Source: Zea mays (lineage: Eukaryota > Streptophyta > Magnoliopsida > Poales > Poaceae). Taken from it: a stretch of 64,000 nt of DNA. Each line of letters starts with the position of its first letter. The first letter of the stretch is position 1. The position numbers and the translations under genes are program-made. Shown here piece by piece: positions 1-11,987 of this stretch. A model generated the notes under the pieces. The model saw only the letters and a program-made list of their open reading frames with translations, made no database searches and had not been told where the DNA came from. The stretch spans positions 112,129,982 through 112,193,981 of the forward strand of contig NC_050097.1 in assembly GCF_902167145.1 (NCBI RefSeq). The letters run 5' to 3'.

Positions 1-679
1 ATGGCGGCGCACCGGACAATGCACAGTACCTATCCGGTGGCGCACCGGACTGTCCGGTGCGCCCATCGCCAGCAGCCTTGGCCAACGGCTACAACGTGGT
101 TGGGGGCTATAAATACCCCCCAACCACCACATCCTTTGGCATCCAAGTTTTTTAGAGATCACGTTCAATACAAGAGCTAGTGCATTCACTCCAAGACACA
201 TTTCCAAAGATTAAACCCTCTCCAAGCCTAGAATTCAACTCAAACATTTAGTGACTTGTGAGAGAGTGTGTTCGTGTTCTTTTGCGCTCTTGTTTCTTGG
301 ATTGCCTTTCTTCTTTCTCATTCTTGCTCTCAAGTGTCTTGTAATCATAGCAAGAGACACCTAAGTGTGTGGTGGTCCTTGCAGGGTCTTAGTGACCCGA
401 TTGATTAAGGAGAAGGCCCACTCGATCTAAGTGACCGTTTGAGAGAGGGAAATGGTTGGAATAGACCCGGTCTTTGTGACCTCCTCAACGGGGACTAGGT
501 TCTTTGGAACCGAACCTCGGTAAAACAAATCATTGTGTTCATTCGATTGATTCTCCTTTGATTTGTTTTCCCCCTCTCTCCCGGACTTGAATTTAATTCT
601 AACGCTAACCCCGACTTGTAGTGTGTGTTTAAAAGTTATAAATTTCATTCGCCTATTCACCCCCTCTAGGCGACTTTCA
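1..679 (+). repeat. 5' LTR (3' part) of Sirevirus 1
   Basis: This stretch repeats at 13128-13813 with scattered substitutions and small indels. It contains the palindromic caccggactgtccggtg motif, a TATA box and the terminal ctctaggcgactttca. The upstream half of the LTR lies outside the window. Confidence 0.92.
108..115 (+). promoter_or_regulatory. TATA box of Sirevirus LTR
   Basis: TATAAATA lies in a ggggctataaatacccc context. The same element is at 13238-13245 in the 3' LTR, and in inverted form near 42297 in the minus-strand Sirevirus. It marks the U3/R promoter of the element. Confidence 0.75.
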
Positions 680-681
680 AT

Positions 682-693
682 TGGTATTAGAGC
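682..693 (+). other. Primer-binding site
   Basis: TGGTATTAGAGC begins two bases after the LTR end. It resembles the TGGTATCAGAGC site complementary to initiator-methionine tRNA used by Ty1/copia elements, with one C-to-T change. Confidence 0.8.
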
Positions 694-758
694 TAGTGCT
701 TCATTAAGAGTCTAAAAAAACTCGAAGTGATGTCTGGAGATCACGCAAGAGGGAGATG

Positions 759-2809
759 ATGACCAGCGAAAAGGCCGCAAGCTCAGGGAGGACTCTCTCA
801 AGGGAGTCCGGCAACAAACACAAGGAGGAATCCTCTTCCTCCATCAAGTCGCATCGGTGAGGTGACAAAAAGAAGAAGATGAAGAAGGTGGTCTACTACG
901 AGACCTACTCTTCGTCACCCTCCACATCGAGCTCCGAGTCATCCACTACTTCTAAGCGCCATGAGCACAAGAAGTATAGTAAGATACCCCTACGCTATAC
1001 TCGTATTTCAAAACGTGCTCCATTACTTTCCGTTCCCTTAGGCAAACCACCATATTTTGATGGTGAAGATTATTCTATGTGGAGTTATAAAATGAGGCAT
1101 CATCTAACCTCACTCCACGAAAGCATATGGGACATTGTTGAGTATGGAGCGCAGGTACCTAATGTACGGGATAAAGACTATGTCTCGGATGAGGCCGCCC
1201 AAATTAGGCACTTTAACTCCCAAGCCATGACTATACTCCTCGCCTCCTTGTGTCAAGAGGAGTATAACAAGGTGCAAGGGTTGAAGAACGCCAAAGAAAT
1301 TTGGGACGTCCTCAAAACCACGCACGAAGGAGACGAGGTGACCAAGATCACCAAGCGGGAGACGATCGAGGGCGAGCTCGGTCGATTCGTCCTCAACAAA
1401 GGAGAAGATCCGCAAGCAATGTACAACCGGCTAAAGACAATGGTGAACCAAGTGCGCAACCTCGGGAGCACCAAGTGGGATGACCATGAAATGGTCATGG
1501 TTATTCTTAGATCACTTGTTTTCCGTAATCCCACTCAAGTGCAACTAATCCATGGAGATCCTAGATATAAACAGATGTCTCCCGAGGAAGTTATTGGCAA
1601 GTTTGTGAGCTTTGAACTAATGATCAAAGACTTCAAACACATTGTCAACTTGGAGCAAGGCGCCACCTCTACACCCGAGGTGCAACCCGTCGCATTCAAA
1701 GCGATAGAAGGGAAGAAGGAGGAGTCTACACCAAGTAGGCTTCCAATCGACGCCTCCAAGCTCGACAATGAGGAAATGGCACTCATCATCAAGAGCTTTC
1801 GCCAAATCCTCAAGCAAAGGAGGGGGCAGGACCACAAGTTCCGCTCCAAAAAGGTGTGCTACCGGTGTCGTAAGTCCGGTCACTTTATTGCTAAATGTCC
1901 AATTTCTAGTGAAAGTGACAGGGACGAAGACAAGAAGGGGAAGAAGAAGGAGAAGAAGAAGTACTACAAGAAGAAGGGCAGCGATGCCCACATATGCCGG
2001 GAATGGGACTCCGACGAGAGCTCCACCGACTCCTCATCCGACGAGGACGCCACCAACATCGCCGTCAACAAGGGCCTCCTCTTCCCCAACGCTGGCCACA
2101 AGTGTCTCATGGCTAAGGACGACAAGAAGAAGAAGGTACACTCTAGAAACACCCCCAAATATACAACTTCCAGTGATGAGGGTAGCTCTAGTGATGATGA
2201 AGATAATTTAATGTCTCTCTTTGCCAACCTTAGCATGGACCAAAAGAAAAAATTAAATGAAATAATAGAAGCCATTAATGAGAAGGATGAACTCTTGGAA
2301 ACTCAAGAGGACTTCCTCATTAAAGAAAACAAAAATTTGTTAAACTGAAAAATGCTTATGCTCAGGAAGTAGAAAAATGTGAAAACTTAGCTAAGGAGTT
2401 TAGCATTTGTCATGATTCAATCTCTAGTCTTAGAACTGAAAATGCTAGTCTAGTTTCTAAGGTTAAAGAATTGAATGTTTGCAATGATTCCATTTCCTGT
2501 CTTAGAGACGAGAATGCCATATTAAATGCTAAGGTAGAAGAATTAAATGTTTGCAAACCATCTACATCTACTGTCGAGCATGTTTCCATTTGCACTAGAT
2601 GTAGAGATGTAAACGTTGAAGCTATTGATGATCAACTTGTCATAATTAAAAATCAAAATGATCACATAGCTAAGTTAAATGCTAAAATTGCCGAGCATGA
2701 GCTTGAAAATGAAAAATTTAAATTTGCTCGTAGCATGCTTTATAATGGGAGACGCCCTGGCATTAAAGATTGGCATTGGTTTCCAATAGGGGAGCAATGT
2801 CAAACTTAA
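759..2809 (+). pseudogene. gag: Sirevirus gag, broken
   Basis: Gag forms the particle that packages element RNA. The likely original start is ATG 759 (MTSEKAASSG...). A TGA at 858-860 cuts this off, and the next in-frame ATG (879) opens 489 codons to 2348. The core shows the UBN2-type copia gag region (YFDGEDYSMWSYKMRHHL onward). One CCHC knuckle, CYRCRKSGHFIAKC, lies near 1855-1900, followed by Lys-rich and Ser/Asp-rich tracts. A frameshift near 2345 moves the coiled-coil C-terminal part into another frame (2471-2809), where repeats of the type 'NVCNDSISCLRDEN' appear. The extended C-terminal coiled coil is usual for Sirevirus gag. Both the stop and the frameshift show the copy is dead. Confidence 0.85.
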
Positions 2810-2822
2810 TGCCCCTAAGAAA

Positions 2823-4896
2823 TTGTCTAATTTTGTAAAAGGTAAGGCTCCCATGGTTCAGGATAATGAGGGCTACATTTTATATCCTACTAATTATCCT
2901 GAGCATAAAATTAGGAGAATTCATGCTAGGAAACCTCATAATGTTTCTCCCCATGCATTTATGTATAAAAATGAGGCTTCTAGCTCTAGGCATACCACTC
3001 ATATTAAATTGCCTAGAAAGAAAATTTCTGCTGCATCAAATGAACATAATATTTCATTTGAGACTTTTGATGCTTCATATGTGCTTACTAACAAATCAGG
3101 CAAAGTAGCTGCCAAATATGTTGGGGGCAAACACAAGAGCCCAAAGACTTGTGTTTGGGTACCCAAGGTGCTTGTTTCTAACATCAAAGGACCCAAGACT
3201 GTTTGGGTACCTAAGAACAAGGCCTAAATTGTTTTGTAGGTTTTTATGCATCCGGTGGTTCAAGTTGGATAATCGATAGCGGATGCATAAACCACATGAC
3301 TGGGGAGAAAAGAATGTTCTTCTTTTATGAGAAAAATGAAGATCCCCAACGAGCTATCACATTCGGGGATGGAAATCAAGGATTGGTCAAAGGTTTGGGT
3401 AAAATTGCTATATCCCCTGACTATTCTATTTCCAATTTTTTTCTTATAGATTCTTTAGATTAGAATTTGCTTTCTGTTTCTCAATTATGCAAAATGGGAT
3501 ACAACTGTCTTTTTACTGATATAGGTGTTACTGTCTTTAGAAGAAGTAATGATTCAATAGCATTTAAGGGAGTGTTAGAGGGTCAGCTATATTTAGTTGG
3601 TTTTACTGATAACCAAGCTGAACTTGACACTTGCTTAATTGCTAAGACTAATATGGGTTGGCTCTGGCATCGTCGACTTGCCCATGTTGGGATGAAGAAT
3701 CTTCACAAGCTTCTAAAGGGAGAGCACATTATAGGACTAACCAATGTTCATTTTGAGAAAGATAGGGTTTGTAGTGCATGCCAAGCAGGAAAGCAGGTTG
3801 GAGCTCATCAACCACACAAGAACATAATGACGACCGACAGGCCGCTTGAGCTGCTCCACATGGACCTATTCGTCCCGATCGCTTACATAAGCATCGGCGG
3901 GAGTAAGTACTGTCTAGTTATTGTGGATGATTATTCTCGCTTCACTTGGGTGTTCTTTTTGCAGGAAAAATCACAAACCCAAGAGACCTTAAAGGGATTC
4001 TTGAGATGGGCTCAAAATGAGTTCGGATTAAGAATGAAAAAGATAAGAAGCGATAATGGGACGGAGTTCAAGAACTCACAAATTGAAGGATTTCTTGAGG
4101 AGGAGGGCATCAAGCATGAGTTCTCTTCTCCCTACACACCTCAACAAAATGGTGTAGTGGAGAGGAAGAATAGAACTCTACTGGACATGACAAGAACCAT
4201 GCTTGATGAGTACAAAACTCCGGACCGGTTTTGGGCGGAAGCAATCAACACTGCTTGCTACTCCATCAACTAGTTATATCTTCACCGAATCCTTAAGAAG
4301 ACATCATACGAACCCCTCACTGGTAAAAAGCCAATGTTTCATATTTTAGAGTCTTTGGGAGCAAATGTTTTATTCTTATTAAAAGAGGTAGAAGCTCTAA
4401 ATTTGCTCCTAAAGCAGTAGAATGCTTTTTATTAGGTTATGACTCAAACACAAGGGCATATAGAGTCTTTAACAAATCCACTGGACTAGTTGAAGTTTCT
4501 TGTGACATTGTGTTTGATGAGACTAATGGCTCCCAAGTGGAGCAAGTTGATCTTGATGAACTAGATGATGAAGAGGCTCCGTGTGTCGCACTAAGGAACA
4601 TGTCCATTGGGGATGTGTGTCCTAAGGAATCCGAAGAGCCTCCACAAGCACAAGATCAACCATCATCTTCCATGCAAGCATCTCCACTCACTCAAGATCA
4701 AGAGGATGAAAATGAAGATCAAGACGATGAGCCACCTCAAGAGGAGGACATTGATCAAGGGGGAGATGAAGATAATGAAGATAAAGAAGATGATCAAGAA
4801 ATTCAGGATCAAAGACCGCCTCACCCAAGAGTCCACCAAGCAATTCAAAGAGATCACCCCGTCAACTCCATTCTTGGTGGCATTCATAAGGGGTAA
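2823..4896 (+). pseudogene. pol: Sirevirus pol: protease and integrase part, broken
   Basis: After a short linker ORF (2823-3227) a frameshift leads into the aspartic protease, with WIIDSG at about 3264-3282. Next come the GAG-pre-integrase zinc region (HRRLAHVGMKNLH with downstream CSACQAGK) and the integrase catalytic core in 3467-4273. DDE residues are visible in LHMDLF, SDNGTEF and the PQQNGVVERKN region. Stops occur at about 3461 and at 4271-4273, and the next piece (4510-4896) is an acidic linker rich in Asp, Glu and Gln ending at TAA. The domain order protease-integrase-RT is diagnostic of Ty1/copia. The enzyme would have cut the polyprotein and joined cDNA to the genome; here it is disrupted. 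Confidence 0.85.
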
Positions 4897-4964
4897 CCAC
4901 TAGATCTCGAGTTGCACATTTTTGCGAACATTACTCTTTTGTTTCCTCTATTGAGCCATAAAGG

Positions 4965-7900
4965 GTAGAGGATGCACTAACAGATCCGGATTGGGTGATG
5001 GCTATGCAAGAGGAGCTCAACAACTTCACGAGGAATTAGGTATGACATTTAGTTCCACGTCCTAATCAAAATGTTGAAGGTACCAAATGGGTATTACGCA
5101 ACAAGCAAGATGAGCATGGTGTGGTGACAAGAAACAAAGCCCGACTTGTGGCAAAGGGGTATTCACAAGTCGAAGGTTTGGATTTCAATGAAACTTATGC
5201 ACCCGTAGCTAGGCTTGAGTCAATTCATATATTACTTGCCTATGCTACTTACCATGGCTTTAAGCTTTATCAAATGGACGTGAAAAGTGCCTTCCTCAAT
5301 GGACCCATCAAGGAAGAAGTCTATGTTGAGCAACCTCCCGTCTTTGAAGATAGTGAGTACCCTAACCATGTTTACAAACTCTCAAAGGCACTTTATGGGC
5401 TCAAGCAAGCCCCGAGAGCATGGTATGAATGCCTAAGAGATTTTCTTATCACTAATGGCTTCAAAGTCGGAAAGGCCCAATCCTACTCTCTTTACTAAAA
5501 CTGTTGCAAAAGACTTGTTTGTATGCCAAATTTATGTTGATGATATTATATTTGGGTCTACTAACAAATCAACTTGTGAAGAGTTCAGTAGGATCATGAT
5601 ACAGAAATTCGAGATGTCTATAATGGGGGAGTTAAAGTATTTCTTAGGATTTCAAATCAAGCAACTCCAAGATGGCACCTTCATCAGCCAAACAAAGTAC
5701 ATTCAAGACATACTTAAGAAGTTTGGGATGAAGGATGGCAAACCCATCAAGACACTCATGTGAACCAATGGGCATCTCAACCTCGACACGGGAGGTAAAT
5801 CCGTAGATCAAAAGGTATACTGGTCGATGATAGGATCTTTACTCTACTTATGTGCATCTCGACCGGATATTATGCTTTCAGTATGCATGTGTGCAAGATT
5901 TTAGGCAAATCCTAAGGAAGTTCACCTTAGGGCCGTGAAGAGAATCATGAGATATTTAGTTTACACTTCTAAGTTTGGGCTTTGGTATCCCAGGGGATCT
6001 ACCTTTGATCTAATTGGGTATTCCGATGCCGATTGGGCATGGTGTAAAATTGATAGAAAGAGCACATCAGGGACTTGTCAGTTTCTGGGAAGATCCCTGG
6101 TGTCATGGGCTTCAAAGAAACAAAATTCAGTAGCTCTTTCCACCGCCGAAGCCGAGTACATTGCCGCAGGCCATTGTTGCGCGCAATTAATTTGGATGAT
6201 ACAAATCCTTAGGGACTATGGCTACAAATTGAGCAAAGTCCCTCTCCTATGTGACAATGAGAGTGAAATCTGCATGGCGGATAATTGTGGCAGAACTGCC
6301 CAAGTTATTCCAGCTTAAGTGCCTAAGTCACGCCTCAGGGGCAGCAACACACTTAAATTGGAATAACCCATCAGTCCCTCAGATCTAGTCTGATAAAGCC
6401 ACTTAACCAGGATCAAATACCACGTACCCACTCAAAGGTGAGTCACAGAAGAAAATACAATAAAACAGGAAAAACCTCAAATTAAAGTACTGGAGTTATT
6501 ACATAAATCGGAGTTTTTCAAGTAGCTGGTAAAAGTTCATAAAATAAAATGCAGCGGATAATCGATGTCGTCGGTAGTGAGGAAATGGGCAAGGCCTAGC
6601 CCACTACTCCTCTTGCTCCTCTCCTGTCGGAGCAGCATCCCACTCGACCGTCCAACCCGGTGGCAGGGTGGTAGGCCAAGTCACACTATCAACCATATCC
6701 TAAAGCGTACCTGCAAAAATTATGCCACAAGCAAGGCTGAGTATACTAATACTCAGCTAGACTTACCTGGTGTGAGGAATCTACTCCTCTACCTCTAGAC
6801 CATGCAACTGTTTGGCTGAGGGGTTTGGTTTGCCAAAAGCACTAGCTGAGTCTAAAATCAATTTTTAGCTTTTCAATTTCTAACATCATTACCTTAGCTA
6901 GGTTTGCTCCTTCTAAGCATACATGGTAACAAGCATTTAGTGCAAACAACAAGTTATCTTGTGTAAACCTCATTTCACTTCTTACTCAATGTAGTACAAG
7001 GGGTCAAGCAGTCTCATTAGCTGCGAGAAGCAGACGATTCGAATCGAGTTTTAACCTTGCAAGGTAAACCTAAGCACACGACATGTAGGGGCACTCCGTC
7101 CCCACACACGTCAACCGTCCCCCATCGATTCCCCGTTCGCGGCCAGGGCTCACAGCCTTGGCATACAATGCTCCACTGACCCCGGTTGCTGCCGTGCAGT
7201 GACCGCACTTGTACCCACCATAGCTAGCATGGGAGACCCAGTCTCAGGACAAGTGAGGGATAAAGTCTGCGCCCGGCTTCACTCAGGTACTAGGTTTACC
7301 GGTTACCATATTTCCCGACATGTGTTTAGTATGTTCAAATGCTTGACTCAGGTATCCACACATTAATCCTTAATTCCTTTTGCCGTCTCATGGACAAGGC
7401 ATCCTCCCTGGATCCAAGTCCATAGACCATCATAGATCCCGTTATCAAGATGAATACAATCAATTCCTGACCTCGCGCGAGTGCTAGAAAAATCACTCGA
7501 CTTCTACCGAGATCCTGATTGGCATAGCAGCTACTCGACCTAGCATACTAGTATCCATCTCAAAAAGGAATCCTAAGTTCATGCAACTAAGGGTTTCAAG
7601 CAACTCCTACACTTAAGTGCACATTACAAGCCTACAAACATTTAAGTGTAGTAAAGTAGCATATATAAACGGTTATGCATAAACCGGAGCTTGCCTTCAA
7701 TTGCTGGGGCTGCGGGGAGATCCTTGATGGCAGTCTCGGGAGCTTGCTCCTGGTCCTCCTCGCGGACAACTTCTTGCTCGGGGATGAGCACGTACTCTCC
7801 GTCAGCGAGACTGCAATCTAATGAATGCAATGAGTAAGATACATGCATGATATGATATGCATTTTAGCAATTAAACTTTGATGGTGAATCATCATTTTAA

Positions 7901-10900
7901 TAAGGTAGGGCTTAATCTTGCTACTCGAAGATTTTGGTGGTACACTTAGCAAATTAGGGTCAAGCTTAGTTAAGCTAAGTGTTAAGTTCCTTTTGGTGTT
8001 CCACTGATTTCCTTTTAATGTCTTAGTGAGAATTTAATAAGATTTCTAGTTGAACTTATCGGGGCGAGGTTTATTTTTCCCTTCTTTCCTTCTATTCCTT
8101 TTATGCCTTTAAGGTGGGTTTGAACTACAAGTTAACTTAATAAATTTCCAAAAAATCTGCAAAAATTACAGTGGCTTCTTACTAGTGTATAAGTTTCTGT
8201 CTCAAAATTTGGGGTTTAAAAGGTAAGTGATTTTCTCTGTATAAAATTATCAATTATTAGGGCAGAGAGGGTGTTTTGAACTACAACTCCTTTTTAACCG
8301 AGGGTTATTCTTTAAGACATATTTTTGCTGGCATTTAGGGGTAATAACATGACTTTGTTTAAATTTCTAGCCATTAATACTTATTAGTTATTTTGCTATG
8401 ATTTTCTAAAGTTTCTAGCCAAAGGGGTGCTTTCTACTACCACTATATTTGAAAAATATCAAACAACAGATTTCTAATTTTTCCTATCTTCTTCTTTGTG
8501 TAAGAGCAATCATTCTAAAATTTGGCAACTTTTTGCTTAAGAGAAGGGTGGTAGGAATTATTTGGATTAAATGACCTTTTTCATGAAGTAATGGCAATGA
8601 GTATTATTTTGTAGCTTTCAATTGGGTTTTGCATTTTTCTCTGGTGGCCTATTTCATTATTGATCTAGTAAAATTTTATTTGCCCACTGTTGCACACTTT
8701 TTAGCTTACTTATGATTTAATTGAAGTATGGCTTAATATCAAGTTTTATTTGTTTACCCTACTTAAAATGATGGACTGAGGTGTTTATCATTTTTGTAGT
8801 GGGGTTCTAGGGGTTACAAGTTCACTGGAGTTTTATTAACAATTTTGAAATTGTTTTCATAATTCTAATAATTGTTTTTCTAGTTGATTAGTGCGTAATA
8901 AAACATTTCTTCTAGAATTTGCTCTGGACTAGGGGTCCCTTTATTTTTCCTAGGTTCTCTATTACTTAAGTAGGCTAGGAAAAATAATTGCATTCACTGT
9001 TCATTACTTTCTAATACCTCTCTGATTTTCTTAAGTTTTGGGCAAAATGGCCTTTAATGGATAATCCTACTTAAATTTCCAATACTTGGGTGCTCACTAT
9101 TTTTAAACAGTGTCTAAATGGGGTTTGAACATCTACAAATTTTCTTAAGTTCAGCATAGAAGCATAACAAGTTTTCTTTAATTTAATAAGGTTTGGTCAT
9201 TTCCCTTAATCAATTTCAAACTCAAAAATTCCAAACAGAAAGCCTAGGGTTCATTATTTTAAATTGATAGTCCATAATATTTTGAATTCAGCAAAATTAG
9301 TTTGGTTAAATTTGGTTGAATATAACTGAAGATATAAATTTCCTAAATTTTCTGTTGAATTTAAAAAGATTAATTGGAAATAGATAAAGGGAAAACAGTT
9401 TTGCGCTGGGTCTCTGGCGAAAGATCTTAAAGGAATTACAGACAGGTCCTCAGTGCACTATTCACATGAGTCTACGGCTCTACAGAAAACCCCCTAGGGT
9501 TTCTGGAAATCGAACCCGTGGTCCTTCCCTAATGGAACAATGGTCGCGGAGGAAGAAAGGGGCGGAGGGGCTTACCGGCGGCGAGGCTGCTCCGGTGAGG
9601 TGGTCGAGGGCGTAGGGGAGGTCTTGAGGATCACAGCGATGTGTGGATCGCCGTCGGGGATGGTCGGAGTCGGTCGGTCCACGTGCGCAGGCGGAGATGC
9701 TCGCCGGCGGCTAGGAGTCCGGCCTAACCAGGGCACGATAGGTGAATTGAATGGGTCAGAGAGCTTCACTGGGTGCTAGGGAAGACGTGGGTGCAAGGAA
9801 TTGGAAAATGACTTACTGGTTAGCTCGGTTCACTTGCGGCGGCGGGTGACCGAAGTCCGGCGAGGGTGAATCCACCTCTCCGGTGAGGCAATGCCTCGGC
9901 TCAGGCTTGGAGAAGCTTCACGGCTTCACGGGGAAGCGGTCCAGGGGCTGGGGCGAGGCTGGGGTTCAACAAAAGGGGCTGGCCACGACGGCCGTGCTCG
10001 GGTAGTGATGGCGGACGGTGGTGCTTGCTTTTCACGACGAGCTCCAGCGATCTCTGGCTCAGGCGAGGCTCTGGGTGTGCGAGTGCCAACGGCTAAGGCC
10101 TCTGGTGTGCTTTTCATAGGTTGAAGATCTTCGCGTATTTGGGCATGATCACTGCACAAGATTTGCTCCCCTGACAGAGCTTTGTCGTTTATGTGTGGAA
10201 GTCGAGCGGTTTGGGACTGTGTACAGAGAGTTGTCATGTCACAAAGGTGGCAGTGTCACAAAGTCGAGTCCAGAGGTAAAACCATGTCAAGATCGTGTCA
10301 AACGGTGAAGAGAGGTCTCCAAACTTTGCCACGGTGTGTTCAAGGGAATTTGGTGCCACTTTGATATTTGGACTTGCTTTATTTGAGCTTTGAAAAATAG
10401 AGAACGCGGTTGATCTTTGGAAAGGGGCTGAAATTCAGATTTCTGAATTTCTGAATTTCCCCCAAGTGCATTAGTTTAAGAGCTGATTTGGGGATTTGAA
10501 AAGTTCAAATGGCAAAACTTCCTTACTATACTTTGTTGGTTAATTAGTGAACTAAAATTTTGTAATTTGTTTTTTACCAAAATTTGTATTTTTCTCCCAA
10601 GTCTTTTCCCAAATGCCCTTTATATGCTTAAATGGTTTACTTAGGATTAATTAGGGTTTGAGAGTTTTTCTTACCTTAAGATTCATGACATGATTAAGGA
10701 GAGTTTCTTAAGATGAAAAAGACTCACTTTAAACCATTGTTCTTAATCTTTGATGTTCATCCCTTCATTTGGTTTACATGTGATAATGGCTTGGGTTAGC
10801 TTAAGGAAAACCCTAAGTGACACTGGTGTGTCACAATAATCCCGTTTAACACAGACGCACTAAGCGCATAGATATTCGGTATCACTTTCTGAGAGATCAC

Positions 10901-11041
10901 CAACAAATGGGGGATATCGAGATTGCCTATGTTAATCCCCAAAACCAATTAGCCGATATCTTTACCAAGCCACTAGATGAGAAAACCTTTTGCAAACTTA
11001 GGAATGAGCTAAATATACTTGATTCTTGGAATTTTGATTGA
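4965..11041 (+). pseudogene. pol: Sirevirus pol: reverse transcriptase and RNase H, split by insertion
   Basis: RT begins near VEDALTDPDW (4965) and shows the [22 protein letters not shown] and YVDDIIFGS motifs (5121-5763), with a frameshift near 5480. RNase H follows (YSDADWA near 6027, ALSTAEAEYIA near 6136) with stops near 5761 and 5903. The frame reaches 6285, is interrupted by a 4550-bp solo LTR, and resumes at 10841 with the conserved end (IDIRYHFLRDH, LADIFTKPLDE), stopping at 11039-11041. Removing the insert and one ATAAT copy makes the flanks contiguous and collinear with the family, except for a nonsense codon just after the junction. The RT would copy element RNA; this copy cannot be functional. 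Confidence 0.88.
6286..10835 (-). mobile_element. 4550-bp solo LTR (Tekay/Del-like gypsy) in Sirevirus RNase H
   Basis: Perfect 5-bp target duplications ATAAT (6281-6285 and 10836-10840) flank a segment that begins TGTGGCAG and ends GTGTCACA, i.e. with LTR-like TG...CA ends. It contains no gag or pol similarity and no long convincing ORF. A GC-rich stretch at about 9500-10100 looks like an LTR promoter/leader region. Read on the minus strand the LTR starts TGTGACACACC, close to the TGTAACACCCC start of the solo LTR at 55469. The GC-rich part and a 'gctgagtatt' segment fall at matching relative positions, so minus orientation is favoured. It is the product of LTR-LTR recombination that removed the internal region. 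The Tekay/Del assignment rests on the unusual LTR length. Confidence 0.82.
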
Positions 11042-11987
11042 AACATTGCACACATAGCACATTTATATACCTTTGATCATGTCTCCTTCATTTGGTACAA
11101 TTGCATATTTCTTATTCTTCTTGTGCCAAGGCTAAGACTAATTTGTTTCATGAGTATCTCTTTTATTAGTCTTAGATTGAAAGGGAAATGGAGTATTCGA
11201 CAAAGACAATGCTTCCACTCAACTCTAACGGTATTATTTACCCTTTGTCGGTATTCCACAAACTCTCAATGGTATGACCTCTCACTCATATTTATTTCAC
11301 CATTTGGGAGGTAATGTTAAGCCCCAAAGGGGGAGAAAATTGCAAAAGGGCTCTCAAGTTCTCCGTTTTGGCGATTAATGCCTAAGGGGGAGAAAATATT
11401 AAGCCCAAAGCAAAAGGACCGCACCACCATTTCAAATTTCAAAAAAAATTCACAAATGTTTTTCAATTGGTATTCAAGGCAATTTTAAATCAGTATGAAC
11501 GTTCAATTGGTATCAATTAGTATCAATTAATGTATTCTCAATTGGTATCAATTAGTATCGATGTTTCACTTCATTTGTGAAAGTAAAATCTCAAATTGGT
11601 ATCTATTTCAAAACCTTCTTGAAAGCTAAGAGGAGAATTTCATTCAGGGGGAGCTTTTATATAGTCAAAGGAAAAGCATTTGAAACAGGGGGGAATTTCA
11701 AATATTTAAAATGCTTCTTGCAATCTTATTCACATACCTTTGACTATTTGCAAAAAGACTTTGAAAAGATTTTCCAAAAGGTTTGCAAAAACTAACATGT
11801 GGTGCAAATGTGGTCCAAAATGTTAAATAAAAGGAAAAAGCAATCCATTCATACTTAATGAGACTTTCTATTTGGTTTAACTCCAAGTAACCTATGAACA
11901 ACCTTCTCAATTGCAAACTAGTTACATTTCTGCACTCCATATTTTGCCTTGGTTTGTGTTGGCATCAATCACCAAAAAGGGGGAGAT
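11042..11987 (+). other. Sirevirus 3' noncoding region with multiple polypurine tracts
   Basis: No coding potential is seen between the pol stop and the 3' LTR. At least five G-rich purine runs occur (near 11327, 11384, 11646, 11688 and 11976). The last, aaaaagggggagat, directly abuts the LTR and is the working PPT. A cluster of 'caattggtatcaattagtat' direct repeats lies at about 11460-11560. The minus-strand Sirevirus at 42907-43730 shows the same region inverted. Confidence 0.8.

Noticed and set aside
427..660. Minus-strand ORF repeated nearly identically at 13557-13793
   Set aside because: It lies wholly in the LTR and is repeated only because the LTR is; no start context or domain.
9540..10364. 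GC-rich ORFs that might be a captured gene in the 4.55-kb insert
   Set aside because: Short frames with no domain in the expected promoter/leader zone of a long LTR.
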